DNA of 64,000 bases, taken from the NCBI GenBank assembly GCA_025201765.1, contig MU623416.1, positions 1-64,000 on the forward strand. Reading direction: 5' to 3'. A program made the translations under genes and the position numbers. This DNA is from Daldinia sp. FL1419. Its lineage: Eukaryota > Ascomycota > Sordariomycetes > Xylariales > Hypoxylaceae. Below the pieces are notes generated by a model that worked only from the letters and a program-made list of their open reading frames with translations, searched no databases and had not been told where the DNA came from. Below are positions 22,562 to 34,367 of the stretch, piece after piece. Each line of letters begins with the position of its first letter. Position 1 is the first letter of the stretch.

Positions 22562-23414
22562 ATGTCCAAGCCAACGCACCTCGAACCGTCCGAGCTGGGC
22601 ACCAAGGAATAGTATGCAACCAATCTTGAGCCCCCTCCACTATACTATTCATCCTCCAGTCCAATCATCTAACGCCAACGCCAACAGCTGGGATAACCTT
22701 TACACAACCGAGATCTCCAACCACGCCCACAACCCCGCCGACACCGGAACCGTCTGGTTCGACGACTCGGACGCCGAGGCCAAGCTAATCGACTTCCTCT
22801 CCGACCCGGACTCCGAACTCCAGCTCTCCACCGAAGAAACCTCTTTTCTCGATCTCGGCACCGGGAACGGGTCCCTCCTCTTCGGCCTTCGCGACGAGGG
22901 GTGGCGGGGACGTATGCTAGGCGTAGACTATTCGCGACAGAGCGTCGAGTTTGCGCTGCGCATCGCAAAGTCGCGGTCGCAAGACCCGGATAAGGAAGAC
23001 GAGATGCCGGTCGAGTTCCTCGAGCACGACATTCTCCAGACGCCGGCCTCTGCGCTTCTAGGTGATGCGCGGAAACCGCAGGGCTGGGATGTTGTATTAG
23101 ACAAGGGCACGTTCGACGCGATATCGCTCTCGTCGGAAACAGATCCTATAAGCGGGCGCCGTGTTAGTGAATCTTACAGGGCAAGGGTTGCACCGCTCGT
23201 GCGCGATGGGGGGCTATTCCTCGTTACGAGCTGTAACTGGACGGAAGAGGAGCTGAAGAGCTGGTTCGAGGGTTCTAAAAAGGACGGCGAAGACCAGATG
23301 AGAGGATGGCGGTTTGATTTAGTTGGCAGGGTCGAATATCCCAGCTTCAGCTTTGGTGGCGTAAAGGGGCAAACCATTAGCAGTTTATGTTTTAAAAAAG
23401 TCGGGGATATTTAA
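22562..23414 (+). CDS. EFM4: EF1A protein-lysine N-methyltransferase (Efm4/See1 family)
   Basis: Two exons (22562-22611, 22688-23414) with a 76-nt intron give 258 residues. The short first exon reads MSKPTHLEPSELGTKE and splices to YWDNLYTTEISNH, the family's conserved N-terminus; reading through without splicing would hit a stop. The seven-beta-strand SAM fold is visible: motif I FLDLGTGNGSLLFGL, an acidic loop GVDYSRQSVEFA, and motif WDVVLDKGTFDAISLS, diagnostic of the METTL10/Efm4 group. Homologues methylate a lysine of translation elongation factor 1A in the cytosol. Length and motifs are intact, so activity is likely; the target residue is inferred from the family. Confidence 0.93.
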
Positions 23415-23901
23415 ATTATTATAGGGAGGTACAAACATATACATAGGAGTGAGCCAGGGAACCTAGGAGATACCCCAGTAGAGTTACATGTAGAACGACG
23501 AAAGAGCATCACTGCAACTGCGTTTTGACTGAGATCTATTAAACTCATCATGCTCTTTTTTTTCGTCTTTTATCATACACGAATCGAGCAATTTCCTAAG
23601 AAGAGGGCGCTCGATTAAGGGCTCTTGGCTCGAAGCCCTTTTATAGAAGTTTGTGCAGCTATCAAGTCCCACGGGCCTCAACGCCGGGTAGGACACAAAC
23701 CTCCAAAAAAACAATGCATAAGACGACTGTGTGCGCGCCTCCCATACATCTACTCTACGGACCCTCAAAATTTTCACGTTCTGAAGGACCCATTGCACGA
23801 ACTGGCGCTGGACAATTCGGGACGGCTATCTCGCGAGAGGTGCAACTGGTGACACTCTAGTACATGGCTGCATGTTGAAAGAGTTCTCTTTAATCTTTCA
23901 T
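23415..23901. other. Convergent intergenic region
   Basis: This is the 3' flank between the convergent methyltransferase and PP2A scaffold genes. Overlapping open frames on both strands at 23484-23860 show no domain or splice support. No gene is supported. Confidence 0.6.
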
Positions 23902-26188
23902 CTACGGCGATGTGTTCATTGGCTCCCCACCCATTCCGGGAATACCCGCTACCGCGGTCGTCGCGAAGTAGCGCACGTCCACGTCGTCGTCCTTTTGCAA
24001 CTTCTCCAGACTCGGTAGGATGCGTTGTTGAATAAGTTCGGTTGCCCGGGGGGAGGGCGTGGTTGTCGTCGTTCCAGCCTTCTCTAAGCTGTAGACTGTA
24101 CCCTCCTCCGGGAGTCGTTTTAAGACGTCGATGAGCACGGCGTACGTCTTAGCCACGTTGAAGCGGATGTTCGGAATGTCGTCCTCCACAAGCTTCTCTA
24201 GCATAGGCAAGATTGATTTTCCAATCACGTCCAGGCTAACAACGGTTGCCAGAGTCTACGGCTAGTTAGTATATTTAAAATGACAAGGAACGGCAAGGGT
24301 ACATACCGAGATGGCGAAGCAAGTCGTCATCCGATACAGATAGTTAGGGTGAGAGCCCATAGCCATCACCTTCGGAATGATAGCTTCGCTGGCCCACTCG
24401 ACTCCAAACACCTCGGTGAGTTTCTTGAGGTTGTGGGTTGCGGCTTCTCGGATAGAGAATACGGTATCTCCTAGCCAGCCCATGCATAACGAGCTCAGCT
24501 TCTCATCGAAGAATTGGACACCGAGCTGACTGGCAAGGAGTGGGATGTACTCGATGATAGCAAGCCGCACTCTCCATTGCTTATCTTCAGCGAGCTGCAC
24601 GATGGCAGGAAGAAGAGATTGAGAGAGCAAATCGATTCCGATGACTAATGACGTTAATATCGAGGATTGTTAAAATCTTGCCAGGATACGTACCTTGGTT
24701 AACAAGTTCGAGTTTCGAGATGATATGTAAGCGGACCTCGGGAAACTCGTCCTTCAACATCTGCAAGAACATCGGAAGGAGGTGGTCGATGGTTCTAGCC
24801 AATGTTAATAGCCAGTATTTCGGGGGGGGAGGGGGGTTAGATAGACTTACTCTTGCTTGCCCAAGATCGGGGCTAGGCCGCTGATCTGCGTGCCTAGAGC
24901 GGCACGGACGTGCTGTGATGTGTCGGAGACCAAATCTTCGATGGAGCTCATAATGTCATTAAGAAGCGTGGTCCTGTCCACCAAAGTGCAGAAGCCGGGA
25001 ATCTGTCCGGCGATAGCGGTCCTGACTTCGGCCTCATTATCCTTCAATAGTTTAACGAATGCGGGCACCAGGTCTCGGGAGACCACTTCTTCGTCTACGG
25101 CCTTGGCAATCTGCGCCGCTTGCTATTAGCTTGAAAAATACCAAACGTGGAGTGGGGGTGAGGTGAATACCTTTTCAAATCTATCAGCAATCATATATCG
25201 AACTCTCCAGCTCTTATCTTCTATCAAGTTTCGTAACGACGTGAGCAAAACGCCGTGGCTGTTTTGTTGCTCCTTGGGCACAACCTCGGCGATAGAAATT
25301 AAAATCTCTACCGTTAATAGCCTTACGCTGTCCTGGTCATCCTGCGCGAGATGCTGGAAAAGGGGTATCATCTCCTCCACAACGATAGCCGCGGGCATCT
25401 CTTTTACAAATTTGGCCATGTTGGTAGCAGATTGTCTTCGAACCATGGGGGTTTCATCATGTACTAGGTGGCCAAACTGTTGGCGAAGCTGCTCCTGGAC
25501 GGGGGGAGACACCTTCGAATAAGGGGTTGTGAACAGGCCGCATCCGGATACCTTCGAGGTAAACCAGTCTGCTTTTGATAGTCGGATAGTGAGGGGAATG
25601 AAGTACTCTTCGACCTGCTGGGATGAAAGCTCGTTGCAGATCTTGTTGAGGGACTCGACAGCCTACAAGATATAGATATAGTTAGTAGATGAGGCGGAAG
25701 GTTCTGCAAAGCTGAGAAAAACGGACCTTATCCCGAACGACGGGTTCTTCGATAGCTGCAAGGTTCTCGAGGGGGGAAAGGAGGACGTGGCCGTATTGGG
25801 GCCCGCCGACGTATTCGATAAAGCTACCGAGCTCCTCACTTAAGGCTACAAGAACTTCATCTTCGTCTTCGACCGACTCTGATGCTTGGGTTAGATCGTA
25901 CTTTAGCTCAAAGGTTGGGGTCGATGACATACCATCTAGAAAAGGAATGAGCTCGTCACGAGTGCGCTCGGGACCTAGAGCGAGCGCGATTGTCGAGAGG
26001 CGATGGATGGCGTTCAATCGAAGAAGAACGTCGTCGTGCTAAAGAAAAGGTTAGAGGCTAATGTTCTGATATATGTCACGTACGATATATATGGGTTTTT
26101 GAGGGGAGGGTCACCGCCTCACCTTTAGTTCATCTATGAGCACGGCGATAGGGTAGAGCTCATCATTCGCATTTGGCGCGTCAGCCAT
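23902..26188 (-). CDS. TPD3: PP2A regulatory scaffold subunit A (PR65), HEAT-repeat protein
   Basis: Eight exons (26188-26123, 26038-25933, 25878-25727, 25662-25171, 25110-24851, 24794-24694, 24644-24307, 24255-23902) give 622 residues; all seven introns are 49-84 nt and keep frame. The product is the horseshoe scaffold that joins the catalytic C subunit and variable B subunits of protein phosphatase 2A in cytosol and nucleus. Nearly the entire chain is made of roughly 39-residue HEAT repeats with family phrases such as VRRQSATNMAKFVKEM, EDKSWRVRYMIADRFEK, EDKQWRVRLAIIEYIPLLA and DDVDVRYFATTA. The second intron (25932-25879) can be read through in frame, adding about 18 residues, but splicing restores LDESVEDEDEVLVALSEELG exactly. 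The acceptor of exon 5 could be either of two nearby AGs; the one giving EKIAKAVDEEVV fits the family better. Confidence 0.95.
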
Positions 26189-28164
26189 GATGAGGTGTAA
26201 TTATGCAACGGTAGATGCGAGAAAAGTGTGACGGGAAGCGTTGAGGCCGGCAAGTTGAGGACCGGCTATAGTTGCGCTTTGCTGATCGCGTGGGCGGTCT
26301 GGTGGAGTGATGCAATGAGTTAGGTCGATGTCGGGTCAATTTGGCGACTTGGGAGAGGGAACCTGGCAGAGATCAACCGTCGCTCGTGGCTCCGGACACC
26401 CAAAAATATGTGCTGGATAGGCGGAGATTTTTATTTTTATTTTTTTGAATTTATAAAATTTGATTTGAGTCGTTCTACGAGGGGTAAGTATTTAGTTTTC
26501 GCCGTGGATCAGGTCTTCCAAATTAGATCATCGAGGGGTATCATGGGAAGGTCGCTTTGGTGTGGATGATGGATGGTGGATGGGATTGTGTTGTGACCAA
26601 GAGAAAGATGCTTTTGGTGGAAATAGGTTTAACGCGGGCTGGAGCTAACCTATGTATTGTACTTGGGATATTGCAATTGTACTGTAATTATGTACCCGTA
26701 ACTGGCACCTACCTCAGGTAGTCAGGCATATGGCACCCAGCGCTTGGTAGTAGGACATGGGCTTGGAAACCTTACATAGCAGATAAAATGAGATACATGA
26801 GGCAAATGAGGCAAGTAAGGTAACAAAGGGGGGTATGGGGGGCTTGTCTTGGCTGCTTGGTCCTGAAAATATTGTGGCTTAGGCGTCGTTTTGCCCTTGT
26901 CTCGTCCTGCCCAAGTGGTAGCTTCTAAAAAAATGATGATGGAAATCTCTGCCCGAGTGCCACAGCTGCCCCACATCTCGTTTTTGTTCCCTTGCGAATT
27001 AGGTAGTACCTACCTATACTACGTACCCGGGTACCTTGAACGTTAGGTACCTGCACTTTCCCCGCCCTAAATTCGACAGTGCTGTACGCGTTGCACCCCT
27101 GACTCCTCTTTTTTCTTTACTTCAAGTTTTAGGGACTCCTATCAGCTTTCCTATATTTTACCTATACGTAGTAATTTCCTATGCTTGCCTTTTAGTTCCA
27201 AGTTATCCCATCATATTAGTTTTGTCACCTTATTCCCAAACTTGTCTTGTTCAAGACAAAGCCCTTTTTTTTTCTGGGGGGTAAAGTTAAATCATATCAA
27301 GTTAGCGCTTATCGACAAGTCTCCTTTTAGGCCGGTACGGCTCTACTCGGGCGTCGGGTTGCATATAATTGAAAAAAAGAAAAAAAGAAAAAAAAAAAGA
27401 GAAAAAGGTTGACGAGTATCTTCACGATATGGCCAAAGACAATAAGTGGAAGCAATGATGTCACTTCAGAGCTCTATTCGCTGTAACGCACGGCGACTTA
27501 TAGGTCTGACAGCTTCAAATATCGTTTGGCTTACAGAATATAGCCAAAAGTTCAGACGTAGATGAAGCTGATTGGCAGGCTGAGTGACATCAATCTCGCT
27601 CGAGTATAAGATAGGTCATCTAGTAGACAGTGTGACCTCTCGTACTACACCTACTAGAATATCATGATATTGTTTAGAGATGAACTGTTCTTTTCCCAAG
27701 GACGATTTAGGTACCTACTATATGACAAGTTTTGTACCCGAAGTCGGTTTAGGGATGCTATGTAGTGTAAGAGCAAGCACCTGAAGCATGGAAAGTACCT
27801 AGGAACTCCATAAGTATGGACCTGATAGTTAGTGGGTAGCGTGTACTTGTACAATATGCCACTTGCCTCCATGGATAGGTGAGGACGGGTAGGTATTTGA
27901 TACTAAGGTACCCCTAGTATCTTAGGTACCTACCTAGGTGTAGCCCCGTATCTTGAATAATTTCCCCGCCAAGATAAGCCGCATATAAGTCGCATACCTT
28001 CTATTGCATAAAGCATATTTCTTGGTGGGGTTGTTCGACTTGCTTGCAACCCATCCAAAGTCGCTGGTGACTCAAGGACCGAACCAATTCCTCGAAATAA
28101 CGAATTGCGCAAATATCCGTGGCCTCTAGGCTCTAATCCACCCTCATAAGGGGTTATATAAAAG
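26189..28164. other. 2 kb intergenic region (divergent promoters)
   Basis: This lies between the divergent PP2A-A and PheRS-beta genes. It contains an AT-rich TTTTTATTTTTATT stretch (26429-26450), a purine-rich A/G tract (27371-27410) and several GGTACC/CCTAGG clusters (27001-27055, 27709, 27901-27945). Open frames such as 26722-26976 have no support. TTATATAAAAG ends immediately before the downstream ATG. Confidence 0.5.
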
Positions 28165-30114
28165 ATGCCTACCATATCAGTCAACAAATATGACCTCTAC
28201 GAGGCTCTAGGTCAACAGTTCGTAGCATTTTACCCCTCCACGACCCTGAACATTACCCTGAATATTGCACCCTGAATATTACACCCTGAATATTACACTC
28301 TGAATATTAACCCCACTAACACGTTATCATCCTTCAGGTTCACCACGGCAGAGTTTGAGGATTTATGCTTCGAGTTTGGTATTGAGCTGGATGAGGATAC
28401 CGAGAACGAAGAGAGGCCTATCGTCGATGGTGTCCAGGAACCTCCTCAACTAAAGATCGAGATTCCCGCCAACCGATATGACTTGCTCTGCTTTGAGGGC
28501 ATCGCCCTCATGCTTAACATCTTCCGAGAGAGGCAACCCACCCCTAACTTCAGATTGGTCCAGCCTGTTTCTGGGAATATGCATACTATTACCGTCCTCG
28601 AAGATACCATGAAGGTTCGGCCGCTGGTCGGCGGCGCAATCCTGCGCAATATCAAGTTTACGCAAAAGAATTACGATTCCTTCATCGCCCTACAAGACAA
28701 GCTACACCAGAACCTCGCCCGCCAGCGTACCTTAGTCGCCATCGGAACCCACGACTTAGATACCGTCAAGGGTCCCTTCACATACGAGGCGCGACCGCCG
28801 CAAGAAATCGTCTTCACGCCTCTCAACCAGTCCAAGCAGATGAACGGAGAGGAATTGATGGCCTTTTACGAAAAGGACAAGAATATAGGCAAATATTTAC
28901 ACATTATCCGGGACAATTCGGTCTACCCCGTTATCTACGACGCAAACAGGGTGGTCTGCTCCCTACCGCCCATCATCAACAGCGACCACTCCAAGATTTC
29001 TCTCAACACCAAGAACGTCTTTATAGAATGCACGGCAACAGATAAGACCAAGCTAGAGATCGTTGTCAACATGATGGTGGCCATGTTCTCTGTCTACGCC
29101 GAGGAGCCCTTCACCGTCGAGCCTATCAAGATCATATCCGACCACAACGGCCAGACACGGATAACACCCAACCTAACACCGCGAACGACGACTGTCGAGG
29201 TTGATTACCTGAATGGCTGCCTCGGCCTTTCCGAGTCTGCCGAGAGCATCAGCAAACTTCTTTCCAAGATGGCTTTATCCGCCAAGCCCTCGAGCGAAAA
29301 CCCGGACGCCTTAATAGAAGTCACGATACCCCCGACGCGCGCCGACATACTCCAGAGGTGCGATATCATGGAGGATCTTGGAATCGCATACGGTTTCAAC
29401 AAACTCCCCAGGATAACTGTAACAAAGACTGTTGGCGCGCCATTAACCCTCAACAAGCTTGCGGACATTGTGCGCCTCGAATCCGGTATGGCGGGCTGGT
29501 CCGAGGTCATGCCCCTGATTCTGTGCAGTCACGATGAAAACTTTGCTTGGTTAAACCGCAAGGATGACGGTACAAAAGCCGTCAAGCTAGCCAACCCCAA
29601 GACAGCCGAATACCAGATCGTGCGCACATCGCTGATCCCCGGTTTGCTCAAGACCATCCGCGAGAACAAGGGTGTAGCCCTACCGCTCCGCATCTTCGAG
29701 ACCTCGGACGTCGTGTTCAAGGACCCCAGCGTAGAGCGGAAGGCCCGCAATGAGCGCCATTTTGCGGCTGCTTGGTGCGGCAAAACCTCCGGCTTTGAAG
29801 AAGTTCACGGTCTACTTGATCGTGTCATGGCTATGCTGCGCCAAGCTTTCCTAACTCACGACGAGGGTCTCACCGGTAAGGACATCGACTACAAGGTCAC
29901 TCCCGAGCACCTCAAGCGCGACGGGTACTGGCTCGAACCCGTCGACGACGAGCCTACTTTCTTCCCCGGCCGCGCTGCCGCTGTTTTTGCCCGTCTAGGC
30001 GGCAAGACCACTCGGATCGGCGAGTTCGGTATCCTACATCCTACCGTTCTCGAGAATTTCGAGCTCAAGTACCCCGTCAGTACGCTCGAGATTAACCTCG
30101 AGGTCTTCTTATAA
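28165..30114 (+). CDS. FRS1: Phenylalanyl-tRNA synthetase beta subunit, cytosolic
   Basis: Two exons (28165-28217, 28338-30114) with a 120-nt intron give 609 residues, standard for eukaryotic PheRS beta. With the alpha subunit it charges tRNA-Phe in the cytosol. The N-terminus reads MPTISVNKYDLYEALGQQ and, after splicing, FTTAEFEDLCFEFGIELDEDT. The B3/B4 editing region contains KIEIPANRYDLLCFEG. The B5 domain lies around residues 300-370 (ITPNLTPRTTTVEVDYLNGCLGL, then PTRADILQRCDIMEDLGIAYG). The catalytic-like core ends with GEFGILHPTVLENFELKYP. The donor chosen is GTTCGT, which gives the conserved QQFTTAEF junction; a GTAGCA four bases further on would shift frame. A five-unit minisatellite fills much of the intron. 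A TATA-like word directly abuts the ATG, so the true transcription start and leader are unclear. Confidence 0.95.
28243..28310 (+). repeat. Intronic minisatellite in the PheRS-beta gene
   Basis: Five units of 12-14 bp of the form ACCCTGAATATTAC (first unit ACCCTGAACATT, last with ACTCTG) lie entirely within the intron 28218-28337. The array takes up more than half of the intron, which is about twice the usual intron size in this window. Confidence 0.9.
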
Positions 30115-30752
30115 GCAAGATGAGACAAAAGCAGTCGACAAGGCGGGAAAGCTGATGTAGCTTAGAGCCGGATGCCGGCTACCATTTATGTCTACACTCG
30201 CCTAAGGAGACACGGGAAGAATGAAAAGGAGAATTTGCAGGGTATCATGTATGTGAGCTTAGGCAAAAAGACCTAGATAGATGGCAAGAATACCTGGTGC
30301 AATGCGATAGTCTTGAGAGCTTCGTGATTTTCTTAGTAGTAGTACATGGTTTCTGCGCAAACCCCTATTCTAAAGCCCACTCCCAAGACATACGGATTGA
30401 GCCATCACCAATATAGACATCCATAGTGTGAATCCTTTTTTTCATCGCCCCATCATTTCGTAGTACTTACAAGCCGCAAACCATGAGCTCATCTCGCAGC
30501 TCCTCGCCGGACCAAACCGAACCCACCACGAGCCAACATCAAACAAGCGCCCATACACACAAACACCAACGCACAACGGCAACACACCACGCAACCAGCG
30601 TGCCATCTCTTTTGTTTATTCTCATTTCGTAGGGCACCTAGTACTAATTCTTACATGTCCTATCATCCCCATCCGCATCCCCAACCTTGCCCTCTCTCTA
30701 TCCCTACCATAGCCGTAGCTACAGCCATGGGAAGAATAAACACGTCTTCCCA
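30115..30752. other. Convergent intergenic region
   Basis: This is the 3' flank between the convergent PheRS-beta and myotubularin genes. It includes a CA/AC-rich segment (about 30520-30600). No gene is supported; the plus-strand frame entering the neighbouring gene at 30655 is its antisense shadow. Confidence 0.6.
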
Positions 30753-33280
30753 TCAGGCGATTTCCGTGCTTCCTTTCTCGGTGCCCGTAGACATATCCGC
30801 CATCTCCTGTTCCGCCCTTTTCACGCCCGCGTTTTCGCCGACGCCTGACGCGTTAGACCCCCCAAACATCCCCCGCCCTATATCTATTCCAGTTACTCCG
30901 TCCCTAATCTTAGCGAGATTTGTCGTGAATGCGTTGGGTGTGTCGGCGCTAGCGTTGTGTTTGAGGCTGGCCGGGTTATTATTGATCGCCCGCTGTTCCG
31001 GTGTAAGTGCTTCGTGGGCGGATTCTACGCTCGTAAGTACGCTTTTGCTTAGTGGTAAACTCGGCGGTTGGGGGCTTTGTGACGACGGTCGTGGTGATCT
31101 GTTCGGAGAACCTGTAAAGGCACCCGGCATAGATGGAGCCGTAGTGCCCAAGGCATACCCGCCGAGCCTCTCATCCCTCGCTGCGGCTATATCGAGGTAT
31201 TCATTCATTTCCGCATCTGTCCTGCCGAAGAGCTGGTGCCACCAGCGCACGTCAGAAAGCTTCGGGAAGATGAGCCTTTCGCGACCACTTTGCCGGTCAT
31301 CTATCGTCGCATCATAATCCTTATTGATAAACTCTGGCTTCCGTGATAAAAAGTAGTCCCATACCGACCTCGTCCTCTCGTTAGCTCGAGCATCTTTTCG
31401 TGCCTTCTCGTTATTCCATAGGAACGTTCCGTATTGTCCGGCATAAAGATGATAAAGAAGTCGCCGTAGGAATCGCTCGTTAAACTCGAAACGATCAGGA
31501 TGTTGCCGTAATATTTGGTACGTCGCGTCTAGGAATTGATGGAAAACAGGGGATATCTCGTTGGGTCGGGTAGCTTCGCTAGCTTCAGGCGTGCTTGGGG
31601 CCGGTTTCTTGACTTGCGACGGATCATCAGCTGGCGAAGCTACACCGTCACCGTCCGATTCCGCATTGACCTCGCTACCGCGGTTTTTGAAAAATCGTTT
31701 TGCGCTGGCCAATGCATTCTCGAAAGCCTCACCCGCGCGGCCATCTGACTCACCAGGCTGTATCGCCGAACCAGCCAAGGAATCCCGTTCTACAACAAAC
31801 CATTTCTCGTGATTGAGCAAGCCGGAACGCTGCTGGAACATGTGCCCAAAGGAGAGCCAATCCTTCTCGATTAATACGATAAATCCTTCGATCGTACGGT
31901 AATAAGGATCTAGCATCAGTTGCGATAGGGCTGATAGCTGGCTGGTACGATCCCAGCCGTCGGAGCAGTGGATCAATACGTGCGAATGTTTTATACCAAC
32001 CTGGCGAGCGATCAAGGCCGACCCATCCAATATACCAGTAATGTGTTTAAGCCAGCCACTCTTCATAAGCAGTTCGCGATTTGGAGGTAAGCGAGAGATG
32101 TCTCCATCTTTAAGGGCTTCTATGACAGTGTTGAGCGATTCTCTCATGACGTGAATATTCTCGATATTCAGATACGCCTTCTTGGCGAATTTATAGTATT
32201 CCATGTTTTCCGATCCCTTTCCCATCGCCTGCATTACTACCGCGTTGATGGTGGGTCGAGCGTCTACAATGAGATTACTCTGCTGCGCGCCATACACTAA
32301 CCGCCTTCCGGTTTTCGCGTCGTAGTTGCTCTCGTCTCCGGCGATAAGCTCATCCTCGAGGCGTTCCGTATCCATGGTTTCGGCGTCTAGGGTATCTCGG
32401 AGGTCTATTTGGCTAGAAGCCGGACTTGGCTCTGCTGTATCCGTCTGGGAAGTCTCCATTCCATTAAACTCGACTGTAGCTGAGGCAGAAAAGCATGCGC
32501 TAACCAACTTCTCATCCTGTATGCTGCGAGCCCCCCTAAAACCAACCATGGGCTGGGAACTCCGTGTAATAGAGCAATTATTGAGGGAGTGAAGATAGGT
32601 CAAGACAGGTATACGCTGTCTTGATCGGTATGCTCCAGCGTACTTGATAACATTATCGGATATCTTGGAGGGAACGACGAGAAGGCCGGGATAGGTTGGG
32701 GAGAATGTATAATCTTTATTTATCAAAGATATTCGCCATCCCCTGTCGACAGACTTGGTGCTAATCCCTTGCCGTCGAAACTCGACTCTCGGATCGTAAA
32801 TGTTCCATCCGTCGAACGGTCTCTCCAGCTTTAAGGGTTGGTAACTAAAAGCGTACAGCTTTTCTATCGAACCGAGCCGGCAAGTATGATTTCGGACCCA
32901 TTCAAACGCTTCCCGTCCCTGCGCTTCATCTGTAAAGTTGAAGTTTATAAAAACGAAATCGCGACATCGTAGCCGTATGGAGGATGGGCGCCCTGTCGAA
33001 CTGGGACATGGTCGATAGATGCAGTTGGCAATTATAGGATAAGCGATGTATAGCTCGCGAATCTTGGGGGGATTCGGCGGCGGTGGCGACCCTTCCGGTA
33101 AGGGACTAGGAAAGGAGAATATCATATGGTGCTCTGTAAGATGAAGTTCACCAGAGTGCCTCTCGCCGCCTCTGATGGCATCAACATTGGGTATCTGTCG
33201 GAGAGGAATTAGCAATAGTAAGAGTAGGAGTAGACGGAAGAAGGCGGAAGAAGTATCTAGGTTACCTTCTTAGCTTGCAT
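30753..33280 (-). CDS. YMR1: Myotubularin-family phosphoinositide 3-phosphatase
   Basis: Two exons (33280-33266 and 33194-30753) with a 71-nt intron give 818 residues. The 15-nt first exon encodes only MQAKK and splices to IPNVDAIRGGERHSGELHLTEHHMIF, the start of the PH-GRAM domain (about residues 1-120). The catalytic block has WxxYDPRVEFRRQG at its start and the active-site loop HCSDGWDRTSQ, a CX5R motif with Cys at about residue 415, all catalytic positions intact. The enzyme is expected to remove the 3-phosphate of PI3P and PI(3,5)P2 on endosomal or vacuolar membranes. A long C-terminal Ser/Pro-rich low-complexity tail (about 690-818) follows the phosphatase domain, and a second Ser/Thr/Asp-rich insert lies at about 255-285. 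Both are probably regulatory and disordered. Confidence 0.95.
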
Positions 33281-34367
33281 CTTGAAGCCTTTGCAAGTGC
33301 AAGTTTACATTGAAGCAGCTAGAGGTAAAGTCGCACGTGTCGTCGCACGTGTTGTCGCATTTGTCATTTGTTCATCAGAGAAGAGGAAAACGCTTGCAGG
33401 TGCCCGAAAGCCCGCAAGGCCTTTAGATTTTTACTAAAGCTGTTAAAAAGAGGCAAATAAGCTTAGAATAAATTACAGCTGATGGAAGAGGTAAAAGAAT
33501 TGTTATTATCGGAATTGATTAAAAAGGTACTTTGAGGGTAGGCAAGAATAATTACGGCTTAACCAGCGGCATCGTGATGTATTGTGATGTATTGTGAGTT
33601 GACAGCGCATCATATGTTAAAGTTCAGCGGTCACATTGTCCAAAGTTGATTCGAAGTTGGCCGCGCGTAGGTCGTAGCTGCATTAAAGCAACCTATAAAA
33701 ATCCTACGGCTACGCTACGGCTATTGTACAATACTTTGCCTTGCCCGCGCCAGCGTCACAGGTCACTAATTTGCTGCTGAGCGTGAGATTTATAGGTGAT
33801 ACGTTCTAGGTAGCGGGGCAACTAGGTAGAACATCGTAGGGCAAGTACAAGTAATTAAGCATTGTGTCGGTCGTGTAGGTACTTACCTTGTACTTATCTA
33901 AAATATATCGGATCCATCCCTCTGCATTAGCAGCAAAAGAACCAAAGACGAGGCTGAGAAATTGGAAATTGGGGAATAGCATGTGGCTGACGGCGACGTC
34001 ACACGAACCCACAAGCTCTCGAAGTGGGGCACAAGCAACATTGAAAGGTAGCCTTATCTTAAGCCCGTGCATACCTATACCGCCAAGAATTTAGTGGAGT
34101 CGGCTACGGGATAATCTTTATCGATAAGCCGTCCCCCGAACTTCTATGCACACAATTCTCAACCCTAAGCCAAAAAATTCAGGGCCAAAAATTCAAGACA
34201 GTGCATCCACCACTGTCCAACTTCAATCCCACCACTCGCCCCGAATTTTTCGTGAGGAACTGGAACTGCAACTCCAAACCCGGTAGCTGAGCGATTCTCT
34301 CCCTCAAGACAACCTCTTCCACCACAGATCGATTCTCAGCAGTCGTCATCCAAATCCAACAGTCAAG
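33281..34367. promoter_or_regulatory. Divergent promoter region of YMR1 and RPS3
   Basis: The two genes are head to head, 1.09 kb apart. It includes a CGCACGTGTCGTCGCACGTG pair close to the YMR1 side (about 33331-33353, two CACGTG E-box-like cores) and a telobox near the RPS3 side (34161-34168). No open frame is convincing. Confidence 0.5.
34161..34168 (+). promoter_or_regulatory. Telobox (AACCCTAA) upstream of RPS3
   Basis: AACCCTAA lies about 200 bp before the RPS3 ATG. This is the Tbf1-type telobox that controls ribosomal protein genes in several fungi (for example Candida albicans). A single 8-bp match can arise by chance, but the gene class and distance are right. Confidence 0.45.

Noticed and set aside
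28243..28310. Possible CRISPR-like array
   Set aside because: The units are contiguous 12-14 bp minisatellite copies without spacers, inside a eukaryotic intron.
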